In this document: in pieces, positions 25,533 through 34,615 of the stretch
How positions within the stretch are numbered: the first letter of the stretch is position 1
Layout of the letters: every line of letters begins with the position of its first letter
Source of the DNA: Phosphitispora fastidiosa
GTDB taxonomy: Bacteria > Bacillota > Thermincolia > Thermincolales > UBA2595
Direction of reading: 5' to 3'
Assembly (NCBI RefSeq): GCF_019008365.1
Contig: NZ_JAHHUL010000003.1
Span: forward strand, 186,001-250,000
Length of the DNA stretch: 64,000 bases
Made by a program: the position numbers and the translations under genes
The notes under the pieces: model-generated
Told to the model about the DNA's origin: nothing
The model's database searches: none
What the model saw: only the letters and a program-made list of their open reading frames with translations

Positions 25533-26414
25533 GTGGAGGGCCTTTTTTTTGAGCGGGAATTTCTGAATAAGCTTGAGAGTATGGGATTTCTCCTGAAGAA
25601 GGCCATGACCGGACGGTACAGCGGACAACACCGCTCCCCCAGGAAAGGGCAGTCAGTGGAGTTTGCTGATTACCGGCCCTACAGCTCCGGAGATGACTGG
25701 CGGCAGGTTGACTGGAACGCATATGCCAGGCTGGACCGGCTGTTTATCAAGCTGTTTATGGAGGAACAGGATCTTTCTGTGCATCTCGCAGTAGATACCA
25801 GTGGTTCCATGGAATGGGGAGGCGGGGCCAAGCTTAAGATGGCCAGGGAAGTGGCCGGAGCGCTGGGATACCTTGCCCTTGTCAATATGGAACAGGTGGG
25901 GGCTGCCGCCCTCAATAACAATATGTCCGGTTTTCTGCCCCTGCAGAGAGGGAAGGCAGGCATTAGCCGGCTTTGGAGCTATTTGGGGCAACTGCGCCCG
26001 GGAGGGGCCACTGATTTGAATCTGGCCCTGCGCAAGGCAGGCCGGTTTATCCGGAGGCCCGGAATCACGGTGCTTATTTCTGACCTCCTCAGTCCGGCGG
26101 GGTATCAGGAGGGCTTGAAGTACCTGCAGCACCTTGGCCAGCAGGTGGTTGTGCTTCATATTATGTCCGCAGCGGAGAAGAACCCTGAAATTCTGGGAAA
26201 TTACCGGCTGGTTGACTGTGAGAATCAGGAATTCAGGGAAGTGAGTATTACACCGATGCTGCTGGAAGCCTACCGCAGGCAGGTGAACGGTTTTGTCGAA
26301 GGTATTGCGGGTTTTTGCGGCAGCAGGCAAATAACTTACCTGAGTGTGACGGCAGAGGATAACCTGGAGGATATTCTGCTGCATTCACTGAGGAGTATTG
26401 GTGTATTGGTATAG
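25533..26414 (+). CDS. DUF58 domain-containing protein
   Basis: This 293-residue protein has the DUF58 signature SVEFADYRPYSSGDDWRQVDW at about residues 35-55. It also has a degenerate VWA-like fold with LAVDTSGSMEW near residue 86, in which the MIDAS pattern DxSxS is intact. GTG 25533 lies one base after the TAG of moxR and follows GGGGGAG. It works with the MoxR ATPase in related operons. A MITE-like repeat begins six bases after its stop, so the operon continues across that element. Confidence 0.9.
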   Translation: MEGLFFEREFLNKLESMGFLLKKAMTGRYSGQHRSPRKGQSVEFADYRPYSSGDDWRQVDWNAYARLDRLFIKLFMEEQDLSVHLAVDTSGSMEWGGGAKLKMAREVAGALGYLALVNMEQVGAAALNNNMSGFLPLQRGKAGISRLWSYLGQLRPGGATDLNLALRKAGRFIRRPGITVLISDLLSPAGYQEGLKYLQHLGQQVVVLHIMSAAEKNPEILGNYRLVDCENQEFREVSITPMLLEAYRRQVNGFVEGIAGFCGSRQITYLSVTAEDNLEDILLHSLRSIGVLV

Positions 26415-26420
26415 AAGGTT

Positions 26421-26724
26421 CCGGAAATGACCGGGGCATATGGTGAGCTGCTGTACAAGATTTTCCTTGCACTGCCGCCGTTATGAGTCTTGCTGCAAAG
26501 CACCGGCAATAAGGCAGGGAGTCCCCGCATGTCCGAAGATGGCGAAGGCCGCCGGGAAGTTTTGGCCCGCCAAAACGAGAGGCGGCCACCTTGCAGAAAA
26601 GCTTAATGAGCCATCGAGTTCGGGGACGCTGCCTTGTTGCCGGGGGTTGGCAGCTTAGACTCACAGGCGGCAGTGCGGAAAATCGTTACAACATCTCACC
26701 ATATGCCATCCCGGTCATTTCCGG
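26421..26724 (-). repeat. Palindromic MITE-like repeat, copy 2 (304 bp, inverted relative to copy 1)
   Basis: Termini CCGGAAATGACCG and CGGTCATTTCCGG; the reverse complement aligns with copy 1 along nearly its whole length, including the central hairpin block. It sits between two genes of one operon, starting six bases after the DUF58 stop and ending 36 bases before the next ATG, so it is transcribed as part of the message. Confidence 0.86.
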
Positions 26725-26759
26725 AGCCAACGATAAGTAATAGAAGGAGGGGCGTTGAT

Positions 26760-28583
26760 ATGCAGTTTCTGGCTCCCGCAGCATGGGGGTTTTTTCTGAT
26801 TATCCCCGTAATTGTGTTATTTTACCTGCTAAGGCAGAAGAAAACTGCATATGAAATCAGCAGTACCCTGTTATGGCAGCGCGTTCTAGCTGATACCCTA
26901 TCCCAGACCCCTTGGCAGAGGCTGAGGCGTAATCTGCTTATGTTTCTTCAGCTGCTGTTGGCCTTTCTTCTGGTAATGGCCCTGATGCGTCCATATCTGG
27001 TAAGCATTCAGCAGAGCAGTGAAGATCTGATGATTCTGCTGGATACCTCAGCCAGCATGGCAGCACTTGAAAACGGCCGCACCCGGAATGACCTGGCTAA
27101 AGAGGAGATTACAGCGTTGGTGAAAAGCCGGAAACCGGGCACCCGGTTTTCTCTGATAAAGGTAGGCAGGACACCACAGGCGCTGGTGACCCGAACCGAA
27201 GATGCCGGGGAGGTTCTCGCTGCATTGAAAAAAGTCGCCCCCGGTTATTATGAAGCTGAATTGGAGACAACACTGTCTCTGGTGACTGCGCTTCTGGAAA
27301 AAGGCGCCAGGACACAGACGGTTTTTTTCAGTGATGGCGGGATTGCAGTTCCCGAGGGTGTTTCCGGGATCCCGGGTTTTGAGTATCGTAAAATCGGCAG
27401 GAGTGAAGACAATCTTGCTATCGGGGCTTTTTCCACAGGTGAGGGGGAAAAGGGCCTTCTGGCTATGACCAGGATAGATAATTACGGGCCTGAGGAGATG
27501 GAGACTGCAGTCACCCTCCGGTCAGAAAATGCTGTCCTTGATATCAAGGCGGTTAAGGTAGCGCCGGGTCAGGCGGCACACGTGTATTGGGATATTCCGC
27601 GGGGACTGCCGTATCTCGAAGCAATGATTGATGCCAAAGATGCTCTGGAGGTGGATAATGTCTCCTGGATAGTACCGGAAAAGGGCAGGCAGGTGAAGAC
27701 CTTACTGGTGACTGCAGGTAATATCTTTCTGGAACAAGCCCTGAAGTTAAACCCCGGTGTGGAACTCCATAAGGCTGCTCCCGCTGATTATCCGGATATA
27801 CAGAAAGATGCATATGCCCTCAGCGTTTTTGACGGTTTCTGGCCTGAGCCGGACCCGTCAGGATATTTTGTCGTTTTTAATCCCCCTGTAGGCAGCGGAT
27901 TGGTGGATTCCGGGGAGCTGCCTGCTGCCGGAGAGTTGGCGATGGAAGCCGGCCAACCGGTACTGCGTTATGTATCCTGGAATGATGTTCACATCGAAAA
28001 AAGCAAGGGCCTGAAAACCTCCGGAGGCTGGGAACCGGTGCTGCAGCTCGGAGACAGAGCCCTGATTACAGTAAAGAGTTCCGCGAATTCAAGGGCGGCC
28101 GCCTTTGGTTTTGACCTGCACAGGTCAGACCTGCCGTTAAGGCCCGCATTCCCGATATTAATGCAAAATATCCTGGACTGGACCGTTCCCCAGGGAGCCG
28201 TCCGGGAAGTGCAGGTCAGCGCAGAAACACCGGTTCAGCTCAATATTGCCCCCCGGGCAGAGGAGGTTGTGCTGATTAATCCTGATGATACCCGAAAAAC
28301 ACTGAAATCTCCTTATATGTTGAATTCAGGGGATACCCGGAAACCGGGGCTTTATAAGGTTGAGCAGCTTGCCGGCGGAGAAAAGCAGGTTGACTACATG
28401 GCGGTCAGTTTTGTTTCTCCCCGGGAATCCAGTATTGCGGCGGCTGACACACTTAAATTAGGTAATCTTGATGTAAAGACAAATGAAGGAACCAGGGTTA
28501 ACCTGGAACTATGGCCTTTTATCATCATAGCGGTCATGGTATTCCTTTGTCTCGAATGGTGGGTGTATTTACGTGGGCATTAG
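26760..28583 (+). CDS. BatA-like membrane protein with VWA domain
   Basis: The 607-residue product begins MQFLAPAAWGFFLIIPVIVL, the BatA/aerotolerance N-terminal membrane segment. A second hydrophobic segment (LLMFLQLLLAFLLVMALM, about residues 60-80) follows, then a VWA domain starting LMILLDTSASM near 90 with MIDAS DTSAS. The C-terminus has another membrane segment (LWPFIIIAVMVFLCLEWWVYL). ATG 26760 follows AGAAGGAGG; upstream in-frame sequence belongs to the repeat element and is not credible protein. It overlaps the next gene and ends in TAG. Confidence 0.9.
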   Translation: MQFLAPAAWGFFLIIPVIVLFYLLRQKKTAYEISSTLLWQRVLADTLSQTPWQRLRRNLLMFLQLLLAFLLVMALMRPYLVSIQQSSEDLMILLDTSASMAALENGRTRNDLAKEEITALVKSRKPGTRFSLIKVGRTPQALVTRTEDAGEVLAALKKVAPGYYEAELETTLSLVTALLEKGARTQTVFFSDGGIAVPEGVSGIPGFEYRKIGRSEDNLAIGAFSTGEGEKGLLAMTRIDNYGPEEMETAVTLRSENAVLDIKAVKVAPGQAAHVYWDIPRGLPYLEAMIDAKDALEVDNVSWIVPEKGRQVKTLLVTAGNIFLEQALKLNPGVELHKAAPADYPDIQKDAYALSVFDGFWPEPDPSGYFVVFNPPVGSGLVDSGELPAAGELAMEAGQPVLRYVSWNDVHIEKSKGLKTSGGWEPVLQLGDRALITVKSSANSRAAAFGFDLHRSDLPLRPAFPILMQNILDWTVPQGAVREVQVSAETPVQLNIAPRAEEVVLINPDDTRKTLKSPYMLNSGDTRKPGLYKVEQLAGGEKQVDYMAVSFVSPRESSIAAADTLKLGNLDVKTNEGTRVNLELWPFIIIAVMVFLCLEWWVYLRGH

Positions 28584-31443
28584 TTTTTCTCAGCCATTTT
28601 ACCTTATACTGTTGCTGCTGCTGCCTTATTTTGTCTATCTCTGGGCACGCAGTCCCCGGGCATTTGCGTCCTGGCAGCAAAAGGCCTTCCTGGCCCTGCG
28701 CCTCCTGATGGTGGTTTTGCTGGTGCTGGCCCTGTCAGGACTGGAATTAACCTTCAGGCATCAAGAGAGGTCGGTTGTTTATGTTGCCGATACCTCTATA
28801 TCTATGACCGGGGTTGGCCGGGAAACCGCTGACTGGGTTAACGACTCACTGGCCGGTCTCCCTGCAGATGCTGCCGCAGGTGTGGTCAGTGTTGGGCAAA
28901 AGGCCATGGTGGAAAATCCGGTGGGCCCTCGCCCTGATTTCCAGGGTTTTCAGTCAGTGACCAATCCGGACTATACCGACCTGGCTGCCGGAATGGGGCT
29001 GGCCCGGGCCATGCTGCCCGAAAACCGGGGCAAGCAAATTGTTCTCATCAGTGACGGCAGGGAAAACAGGGGAGATGCCATAGAACAGGCCCGGCTGCTG
29101 AAGCAGCAGGGAATAAGGCTTGATGTGCTTCCGGTATCCCCGGAGATGGGACCCGAGGCGCTGGTGAAATCAGTTTCCCTCCCTTCACATTTGCGTAAGG
29201 GAGAATACTTTGACATCCAGGCAGTAATCGAGGCTACAGCGTCAACCAAAGGCACGATCCGGATTATGGCCGACAACCGGATTCTGAAAGAGGAGCCTAT
29301 TAGCCTGTCCAAAGGTGATAACAGGCTGGTATGGTCTGCCAGGGCTGAAAATCCGGGATTGTATACGTACCGGGTAGAGCTGACTGCCGAGGGAGACACA
29401 TATAAGGAAAACAATGTCGGCATAGGCATCACCCAGGTTTCCGGAACACCTAAAGTGCTCCTGGTTGAGGGCACAGCGGGGGAAAGCCGGGCTCTGGCCG
29501 ATGCCCTGGGGATGGCGCAGATAGAGAGCGAGGTTACCGACCCCCGGTTCATACCCGCAACCCTGGCCGAAATGGCCGGGTATTCCTCCATCGTCCTGGT
29601 TAATGTATCGGCGACTGAAATTCCGGATCAGACGATGAATTCTCTGGAAACCTATGTTCGGGACCTGGGGCGGGGACTGGTTATGGTGGGTGGTGAGAAC
29701 AGCTTTGGGCTGGGAGGCTATTTTAAAACCCCGGTGGAAAAAGCGCTTCCCGTGAATATGGATATCAGAGGTAAAGGTGAGATTCCCAGTGTCGGCCTGG
29801 TCCTGGTAATTGACAAGTCAGGCAGCATGGGAGGGACGGACTACGGTATTCCCAAGATTGAACTGGCCAAAGAGGCAGCGACAAGGGCAACGGAAATCCT
29901 TGATGCCAGGGACAGTCTTGGTGTAGTCGCCTTTGACAGCAGTTATAAATGGGTCGTCGAGACTGCCCCGTTAAAGGACAAGGAAAAGGTTGAAGACAGC
30001 ATCGGGTCTATCAGGGCAGGAGGCGGGACCAATATATTTCCCGGCCTGCAGGAAGCCTATAATTCTCTGGTCAAGGCTCCGGTAAAGGTGAAGCACATTA
30101 TTCTGCTTACTGACGGCCAGTCGGCTTATGGAGGAGAATATGAAGGGCTTCTGAAGAATATGAAAAAAGACAATGTTACCCTCTCAACTATTGCCGTGGG
30201 TGGTGATTCCGATGCCAGACTGCTTGCTTACCTGGCTGAATCCGGCCAGGGGCGGTATTACTTTACCGATGACTTTGAGAGCATTCCCAAGATATTTACC
30301 AGGGAGACAATTATGGCTACCAGAAGCTACCTGGTCCAGGAACCCTTTACCCCTGTTCGGAGCGGGAGCAGCAGCCTTCTTCCTCCGGGAGGACTGCCGC
30401 CTCTGTTTGGCTATGTGGCCACTGCCCCCAAGAGTACGGCGGAAATTATCCTGTCAAGCCATCAAGGGGACCCGGTGCTGGCCAGATGGCAGTATGGGCT
30501 TGGGCGCACAGCGGCCTGGACCAGTGATGTCAAGGGCCGGTGGGCCGGAGAATGGATTAAGTGGCATCGGTTTCCCGAGTTTTGGGCCAAGGTTGTCAGT
30601 TGGACCCTGCCCCAGGAATCCCCAGGTGATATGATAGTCTCCACAGGACGCGAGGATGGCCGCGGCTGGGTAAGTGTGGAGATACCGGGGGAATCGGGGC
30701 AGGTGCATGATATTTCAGCAAAGGTTATCTCCCCTAACGGCTCAGGGCAGGAAGTACCATTGCGTGCAGTGGGGCCGGGCCGGTACCGGGAATCCTTTGC
30801 AACTGAGCAGCCCGGGGCCTATATAGTTCAGGTGGTGCAGCGAACCGGTGAAGGTATTGGCAGGCAAAAAACCGCCGGTCTGGTGATGCCATATTCGCCT
30901 GAGTTTCTGTTCCGGCCTGTTAGTGATGATTATTTTGCCACCCTCGCTGCGGCAGGCGGCGGCAGGGTGCTGGACCCGGAAAAAGATATCGCGGAAATAG
31001 GCAGACTGCCAATACCTGCAGTCTGGGGGAAGATTCCCCTGTGGACGGGGCTGCTGGCTGTGGCAACACTAATGTTCCCGGTGGATATAGCTGCCCGCAG
31101 GTTTAACTGGAACCTCAGGTGGGCCGCATTGTTATGGCAGCGTTTCCGCAGCAGGGCTGTGGCTAAAAATGAAGCTAAGGGTGAACATACTTCTGTGCTG
31201 GGCGCAGTAAAAAGACAGAAAAAAGACCGGGAGGACTTCTATCGGACCAGGACCGGAACCCCTGGCCCCCGGGAGGCGCAGCATACCACCTGGGCCGGAA
31301 GTCAGGAAAAGGACCCGGGTGAAGCAAAAGGGAAAGTTTCTGTGGCGGGACAGCAGGAAAAATCACCTGTTTCCGGCGAAAAGAACAGTGAGGATTCCTT
31401 TACCTCCAAACTGCTTGCAGCTAAGAAACGTAGTAAAAAGTAA
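28573..31443 (+). CDS. Large VWA-domain membrane protein
   Basis: This 956-residue protein starts with two membrane segments (FYLILLLLLPYFVYLW, RLLMVVLLVLALSGLEL). A first VWA-like region follows (VYVADTSISM near residue 73), then a glutamine-amidotransferase-like segment around residues 290-390 (VLLVEGTAGESRALADAL). A second full VWA domain has MIDAS DKSGS (VLVIDKSGSMGG near residue 414). A late membrane segment (about 830-850) and a charged cytoplasmic tail rich in Lys/Glu complete it. Such proteins occur with BatA-like proteins and are thought to form cell-envelope complexes. The target is unknown. GTG 28573 overlaps the preceding TAG. Confidence 0.88.
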   Translation: MGISFSQPFYLILLLLLPYFVYLWARSPRAFASWQQKAFLALRLLMVVLLVLALSGLELTFRHQERSVVYVADTSISMTGVGRETADWVNDSLAGLPADAAAGVVSVGQKAMVENPVGPRPDFQGFQSVTNPDYTDLAAGMGLARAMLPENRGKQIVLISDGRENRGDAIEQARLLKQQGIRLDVLPVSPEMGPEALVKSVSLPSHLRKGEYFDIQAVIEATASTKGTIRIMADNRILKEEPISLSKGDNRLVWSARAENPGLYTYRVELTAEGDTYKENNVGIGITQVSGTPKVLLVEGTAGESRALADALGMAQIESEVTDPRFIPATLAEMAGYSSIVLVNVSATEIPDQTMNSLETYVRDLGRGLVMVGGENSFGLGGYFKTPVEKALPVNMDIRGKGEIPSVGLVLVIDKSGSMGGTDYGIPKIELAKEAATRATEILDARDSLGVVAFDSSYKWVVETAPLKDKEKVEDSIGSIRAGGGTNIFPGLQEAYNSLVKAPVKVKHIILLTDGQSAYGGEYEGLLKNMKKDNVTLSTIAVGGDSDARLLAYLAESGQGRYYFTDDFESIPKIFTRETIMATRSYLVQEPFTPVRSGSSSLLPPGGLPPLFGYVATAPKSTAEIILSSHQGDPVLARWQYGLGRTAAWTSDVKGRWAGEWIKWHRFPEFWAKVVSWTLPQESPGDMIVSTGREDGRGWVSVEIPGESGQVHDISAKVISPNGSGQEVPLRAVGPGRYRESFATEQPGAYIVQVVQRTGEGIGRQKTAGLVMPYSPEFLFRPVSDDYFATLAAAGGGRVLDPEKDIAEIGRLPIPAVWGKIPLWTGLLAVATLMFPVDIAARRFNWNLRWAALLWQRFRSRAVAKNEAKGEHTSVLGAVKRQKKDREDFYRTRTGTPGPREAQHTTWAGSQEKDPGEAKGKVSVAGQQEKSPVSGEKNSEDSFTSKLLAAKKRSKK

Positions 31444-31509
31444 AGCTTGCGCATATCTGTGGCAGCAATCGGGAAGGGCTTGGGAAGGTAAGGCCGCAGG
31501 AGGACTTCT

Positions 31510-31941
31510 ATGTTAAGCATAATGACAATCAAAAACGGGCTCAGAAAAGGACTTATTACCACCTGGGAACTGGCACTGGTTATGGTTCCGGTATACCTGA
31601 TTGTGACCCTTCTTGGGGAGACCCCGGTGATGGACTGGATATCCCGAGCCGCTCAACCCCTGATGGGCATGATGGGTCTGCCCGGAGAAGCAGCCGGGGC
31701 CCTGGTAATCGGGAATTTTATTAACCAGTATGCAGCCATTGGCGCTATGGCAGCTATCCCCATGAGTGCGCGGGAGGTTACAGTGTTATCTCTGGTACTG
31801 CTAATCTGCCACAACATTCTGGTGGAGACTGCGGTTAGCAAGAAAACAGGCATCAAGGTCAGGTCGCTGGTATTGGTAAGGGTGCTCGGCGGGCTGGCTG
31901 CGGGGATTATCCTAAACCTGGCGTGGCCGGGGTGGTTATGA
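31510..31941 (+). CDS. Nucleoside-recognition-domain (SpmA-like) membrane protein
   Basis: 143 residues with about four hydrophobic segments and the Gate/nucleoside recognition pattern GNFINQYAAIGAMAAIPMS and LLICHNILVETAVSKKTG. Such half-size Gate proteins are found in pairs, like SpmA/SpmB. A GGAGGAC site precedes ATG 31510. The gene is coupled by an ATGA overlap to its partner. The transported or sensed ligand is unknown. Confidence 0.82.
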   Translation: MLSIMTIKNGLRKGLITTWELALVMVPVYLIVTLLGETPVMDWISRAAQPLMGMMGLPGEAAGALVIGNFINQYAAIGAMAAIPMSAREVTVLSLVLLICHNILVETAVSKKTGIKVRSLVLVRVLGGLAAGIILNLAWPGWL

Positions 31942-32399
31942 TGGGAACAGCACAGTTTTGGCAGCAGACCGGTCTCGGTTTGGTGGAACTTGTCGGACAG
32001 ATTGCAGTTATTGTAATACCTCTGATGATTTTTATGGAGATTATGAAGGACCTGAACGTCCTGGACAGGATATCAGGCAAACTCCACTGGACCGTAAAGC
32101 CTTTTGGGATGAAACCGGATGCCGTATTTCCTCTTATGGTTGGCCTGGTTTTTGGGATTGCTTATGGAGCGGGTTTAATCATCCAGGCGGCGCGTGAGGG
32201 CACCCTTTGTAAGAGGGACCTTTACTTGATTAGTCTTTTTCTGGTCATTAACCACTCGGTATTTGAGGATACCCTGCTTTTTGTCGCTATCGGGGCCAAT
32301 GGGTGGGTACTGCTGGCATTCCGTTTTGCCGCATCCATATTGGTGACCTGGGCAGTGGGCAGGTTCCTGATGCCTGCGGGCAGGGAAGATACTGCATGA
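31938..32399 (+). CDS. Nucleoside-recognition-domain (SpmB-like) membrane protein
   Basis: A 153-residue membrane partner of the preceding protein, with the complementary Gate motif GLVFGIAYGAGLIIQAARE and FLVINHSVFEDTLLFVAIG. ATG 31938 overlaps the preceding TGA; the GTG at 31923 would give a longer overlap and has no ribosome site. In Bacillus relatives such pairs affect spore core dehydration, but outside that operon the function is unknown. Confidence 0.82.
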   Translation: MMGTAQFWQQTGLGLVELVGQIAVIVIPLMIFMEIMKDLNVLDRISGKLHWTVKPFGMKPDAVFPLMVGLVFGIAYGAGLIIQAAREGTLCKRDLYLISLFLVINHSVFEDTLLFVAIGANGWVLLAFRFAASILVTWAVGRFLMPAGREDTA

Positions 32400-32437
32400 G
32401 GCAGGGGAATATAATTTAACTTGGGGGGAGAAATGTT

Positions 32438-32614
32438 ATGAATGTTGATGCAGTAAGCTTTGACTTCGCCAGGTCTTTATGGCAGATTGTTAATCTATTA
32501 GTCCTCGTACCTTTGATACTGTTGAGTATTGGTTTACCGATATATTTGCTGGTGAAAATTAAATCTATTGATAAAACATTGAAGGAAGTACTGAGGAAGC
32601 TGGAAGAAAAGTGA
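32438..32614 (+). CDS. Small single-pass membrane protein (58 residues)
   Basis: The ORF starts at ATG 32438 after a TTGGGGGGAG site. It encodes one membrane helix (LVLVPLILLSIGLPIYLLV) followed by a charged amphipathic helix (SIDKTLKEVLRKLEEK). Such proteins often assist larger membrane complexes, but no family is recognised. Confidence 0.72.
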   Translation: MNVDAVSFDFARSLWQIVNLLVLVPLILLSIGLPIYLLVKIKSIDKTLKEVLRKLEEK

Positions 32615-32653
32615 ATTGCAGGCTGAATGTTCTAAGCAAAAGGTGGAGTGAAA

Positions 32654-33259
32654 ATGGAAAACAGGGTCAGCAGGGAACACCTGGGTTTGCTGCTTATTTT
32701 CCTGGCAGTATTTGTCTGGTCCGGAATCGGGCCAAAGGATTACTATACATGGGTTCTTGAAGTTCTGCCCGCTGTAATTGGACTAATAGCGGTTATAATT
32801 ACATATAACCGGTTCCGAATGACAAACCTGATATATCTGCTCATCTGTATTCACGCAATAATCCTGGTTGTGGGGGGACACTATACTTATGCTGAAATGC
32901 CGGTCTTTAACTGGCTCAGGGATGAGTTCGGCCTGGCCAGAAACTACTATGACCGGCTGGGGCACTTCGCCCAGGGCTTTATCCCGGCGCTTATAGTCAG
33001 GGAGGTTTTACTCCGGAAAACGCCTTTGCAGCGTGGCAAAATGTTGTTTTTCCTGGTTGTCAGTGTGTGCCTGGCGATAAGCGCCTTTTATGAATTCATT
33101 GAGTGGTGGGTAGCTGTCGCCAGTGGTGAGGCAGCTGAGGACTTTCTGGGTACTCAGGGGGATGTGTGGGATACCCAGTGGGATATGTTTCTGGCTTTTT
33201 GTGGGGCGATTATTTCACAACTGGTTTTAAGCAGAAGGCATGATAAGCAGTTAGGGTGA
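32654..33259 (+). CDS. DUF2238/YjdF-like membrane protein
   Basis: The 201-residue protein has about five or six membrane helices. Conserved acidic and aromatic segments YYDRLGHFAQGFIPALIVREVLL and ISAFYEFIEWWVAVASGE, plus DFLGTQGDVWDTQWDM, are the hallmark of DUF2238 (YjdF-type) proteins. ATG 32654 is preferred over GTG 32648 because AGGTGG at 32641 is correctly spaced for it. Function unknown. Confidence 0.87.
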   Translation: MENRVSREHLGLLLIFLAVFVWSGIGPKDYYTWVLEVLPAVIGLIAVIITYNRFRMTNLIYLLICIHAIILVVGGHYTYAEMPVFNWLRDEFGLARNYYDRLGHFAQGFIPALIVREVLLRKTPLQRGKMLFFLVVSVCLAISAFYEFIEWWVAVASGEAAEDFLGTQGDVWDTQWDMFLAFCGAIISQLVLSRRHDKQLG

Positions 33260-33265
33260 GGATGA

Positions 33266-34168
33266 GTGGCCAAGGAGCGGAAAAACTGGGATGACCCCAT
33301 AAATCCGGAAGACAGTAAAGAGCTGGATCTTGAATTAATAGAAGAACTCAACTTTAAGGGCACGGAGGTTGAAGCTGTAGAAGGTGAAACCGTGGAAGAT
33401 AAAGCTGCAAAAAATGGCACCGCAGCGGATTTTTCCGGGGTTGACCGCCCCAAACGAGTTGTCCTCAGGGTAATAGGCCTTTTTGTGGCAGTAGCTTTTT
33501 TGGCTGCCATATGGGGCAACTGGTTTCGCATTATAAATGCACTTCCCCTGGATTTCCTGGCAGAATCCCAGGAGCTTTCCCAGGACCCCGGGATTCAGAA
33601 ATTACAGCAGGCGGTTGTCAGGGTTGAGGTTTCCGGAAGCCGGGGGACCGGATTTAATATTGACCCTGAGGGTCTGATTGTAACTAATGAGCATGTGGTT
33701 GACAAGGCCCAAAATGCGGGGGTGGTATTTCAGGATGGCAGCTATTACAGTGGCAAGGTGCTGGCTGCTTATCCCGATATTGACCTGGCTGTAATAAAAA
33801 TAGCGGGCCGGAATCTGCCCAGTCTGGAACTGAAACCTGATTCTGCCGTGACAGCAAATATGGAAGTGCTTATTATCGGGAACCCCCTTGGTTTTACCGA
33901 TGTCGTCACCCAGGGCCGGGTCACCGGCAGTGTTAAGGTAAGGAGTTGGGCGGTGCCGGTCATCATGATTGCCGGTGAAATCAGGAGCGGGAGCAGCGGC
34001 AGCCCGGTTCTGAACGATAATGGCCAGGTTGTTGCAGTGGTTTTCGGGTCGGTGGCTTCTGATAAAGCTAAAGGAAAGGGACAGCGGAGAGCTTTGGCTG
34101 TGCCGGTAAAGTATTTGGACAGGTTCTTTGGGGAGCAGGGTGAAGATGGGACTTATCCTAAAAAGTAA
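33266..34168 (+). CDS. Membrane-anchored HtrA-like trypsin-type serine protease
   Basis: The 300-residue protein has an acidic cytoplasmic N-terminus, one membrane segment (VIGLFVAVAFLAAIWGNW, about residues 69-88) and an external trypsin-like domain. The catalytic triad is visible: His in VTNEHVVDKA, Asp in DIDLAVIKI and Ser in RSGSSGSPVLND. There is no PDZ domain after the protease, so it is shorter than classical HtrA/DegP. GTG start. It probably handles envelope protein quality control or processes one of the neighbouring envelope proteins. Confidence 0.9.
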   Translation: MAKERKNWDDPINPEDSKELDLELIEELNFKGTEVEAVEGETVEDKAAKNGTAADFSGVDRPKRVVLRVIGLFVAVAFLAAIWGNWFRIINALPLDFLAESQELSQDPGIQKLQQAVVRVEVSGSRGTGFNIDPEGLIVTNEHVVDKAQNAGVVFQDGSYYSGKVLAAYPDIDLAVIKIAGRNLPSLELKPDSAVTANMEVLIIGNPLGFTDVVTQGRVTGSVKVRSWAVPVIMIAGEIRSGSSGSPVLNDNGQVVAVVFGSVASDKAKGKGQRRALAVPVKYLDRFFGEQGEDGTYPKK

Positions 34169-34181
34169 AAGTAAATAAAAA

Positions 34182-34207
34182 AAAGAACCTCTCGGTTCTT
34201 TGTGTTT
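34182..34207. terminator. Bidirectional terminator between protease and tRNA gene
   Basis: AAAGAACC/GGTTCTTT with a TCTC loop. On the minus strand it is followed by a long T-run (plus-strand A-rich 34174-34184), suiting termination of the tRNA; on the plus strand a weaker GTGTTTTT follows. Confidence 0.78.
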
Positions 34208-34213
34208 TTAAAT

Positions 34214-34289
<76 letters not shown>

Positions 34290-34369
34290 TCAATCAACTT
34301 GTTTAGTATAACACATGTTACAGGGGAATGCAAACCGGATTTTTGCAGTAAAATTTAGGAGGTGGGTTT

Positions 34370-34564
34370 GTGGATAAGGATTTTAGGTGTCCGGAGTGCG
34401 GTTCAAGGAAGATTGGGAAAGGGAAACTTGATGGTTATGCAGTACTGCGTCCGGCAGACAAGCTATTCAGTACGGGATCAGCGATTATTGCCGAGGTATG
34501 CTCTAATTGTGGTTTGATTATTCAATGGAGGGTAAAGAAGCCTGAGAAATTCAAGGGACAGTAA
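34370..34564 (+). CDS. Small zinc-ribbon protein
   Basis: This 64-residue protein has two CxxC knuckles, CPECG near the N-terminus and CSNCG near residue 46, forming a zinc ribbon. GTG 34370 follows AGGAGGTGGG. It may bind nucleic acid or protein; no function is assigned. Similar small zinc-ribbon proteins are common in Clostridia. Confidence 0.8.
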   Translation: MDKDFRCPECGSRKIGKGKLDGYAVLRPADKLFSTGSAIIAEVCSNCGLIIQWRVKKPEKFKGQ

Positions 34565-34615
34565 TTTGACTTAACAAGGGGACTGTGATTATACCTAACA
34601 GAGGATGTGAAAACA

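Noticed and set aside
26634-26759. N-terminal extension of the BatA-like protein
   Set aside because: The extra residues come from the repeat element; ATG 26760 has a strong ribosome site and the family N-terminus.
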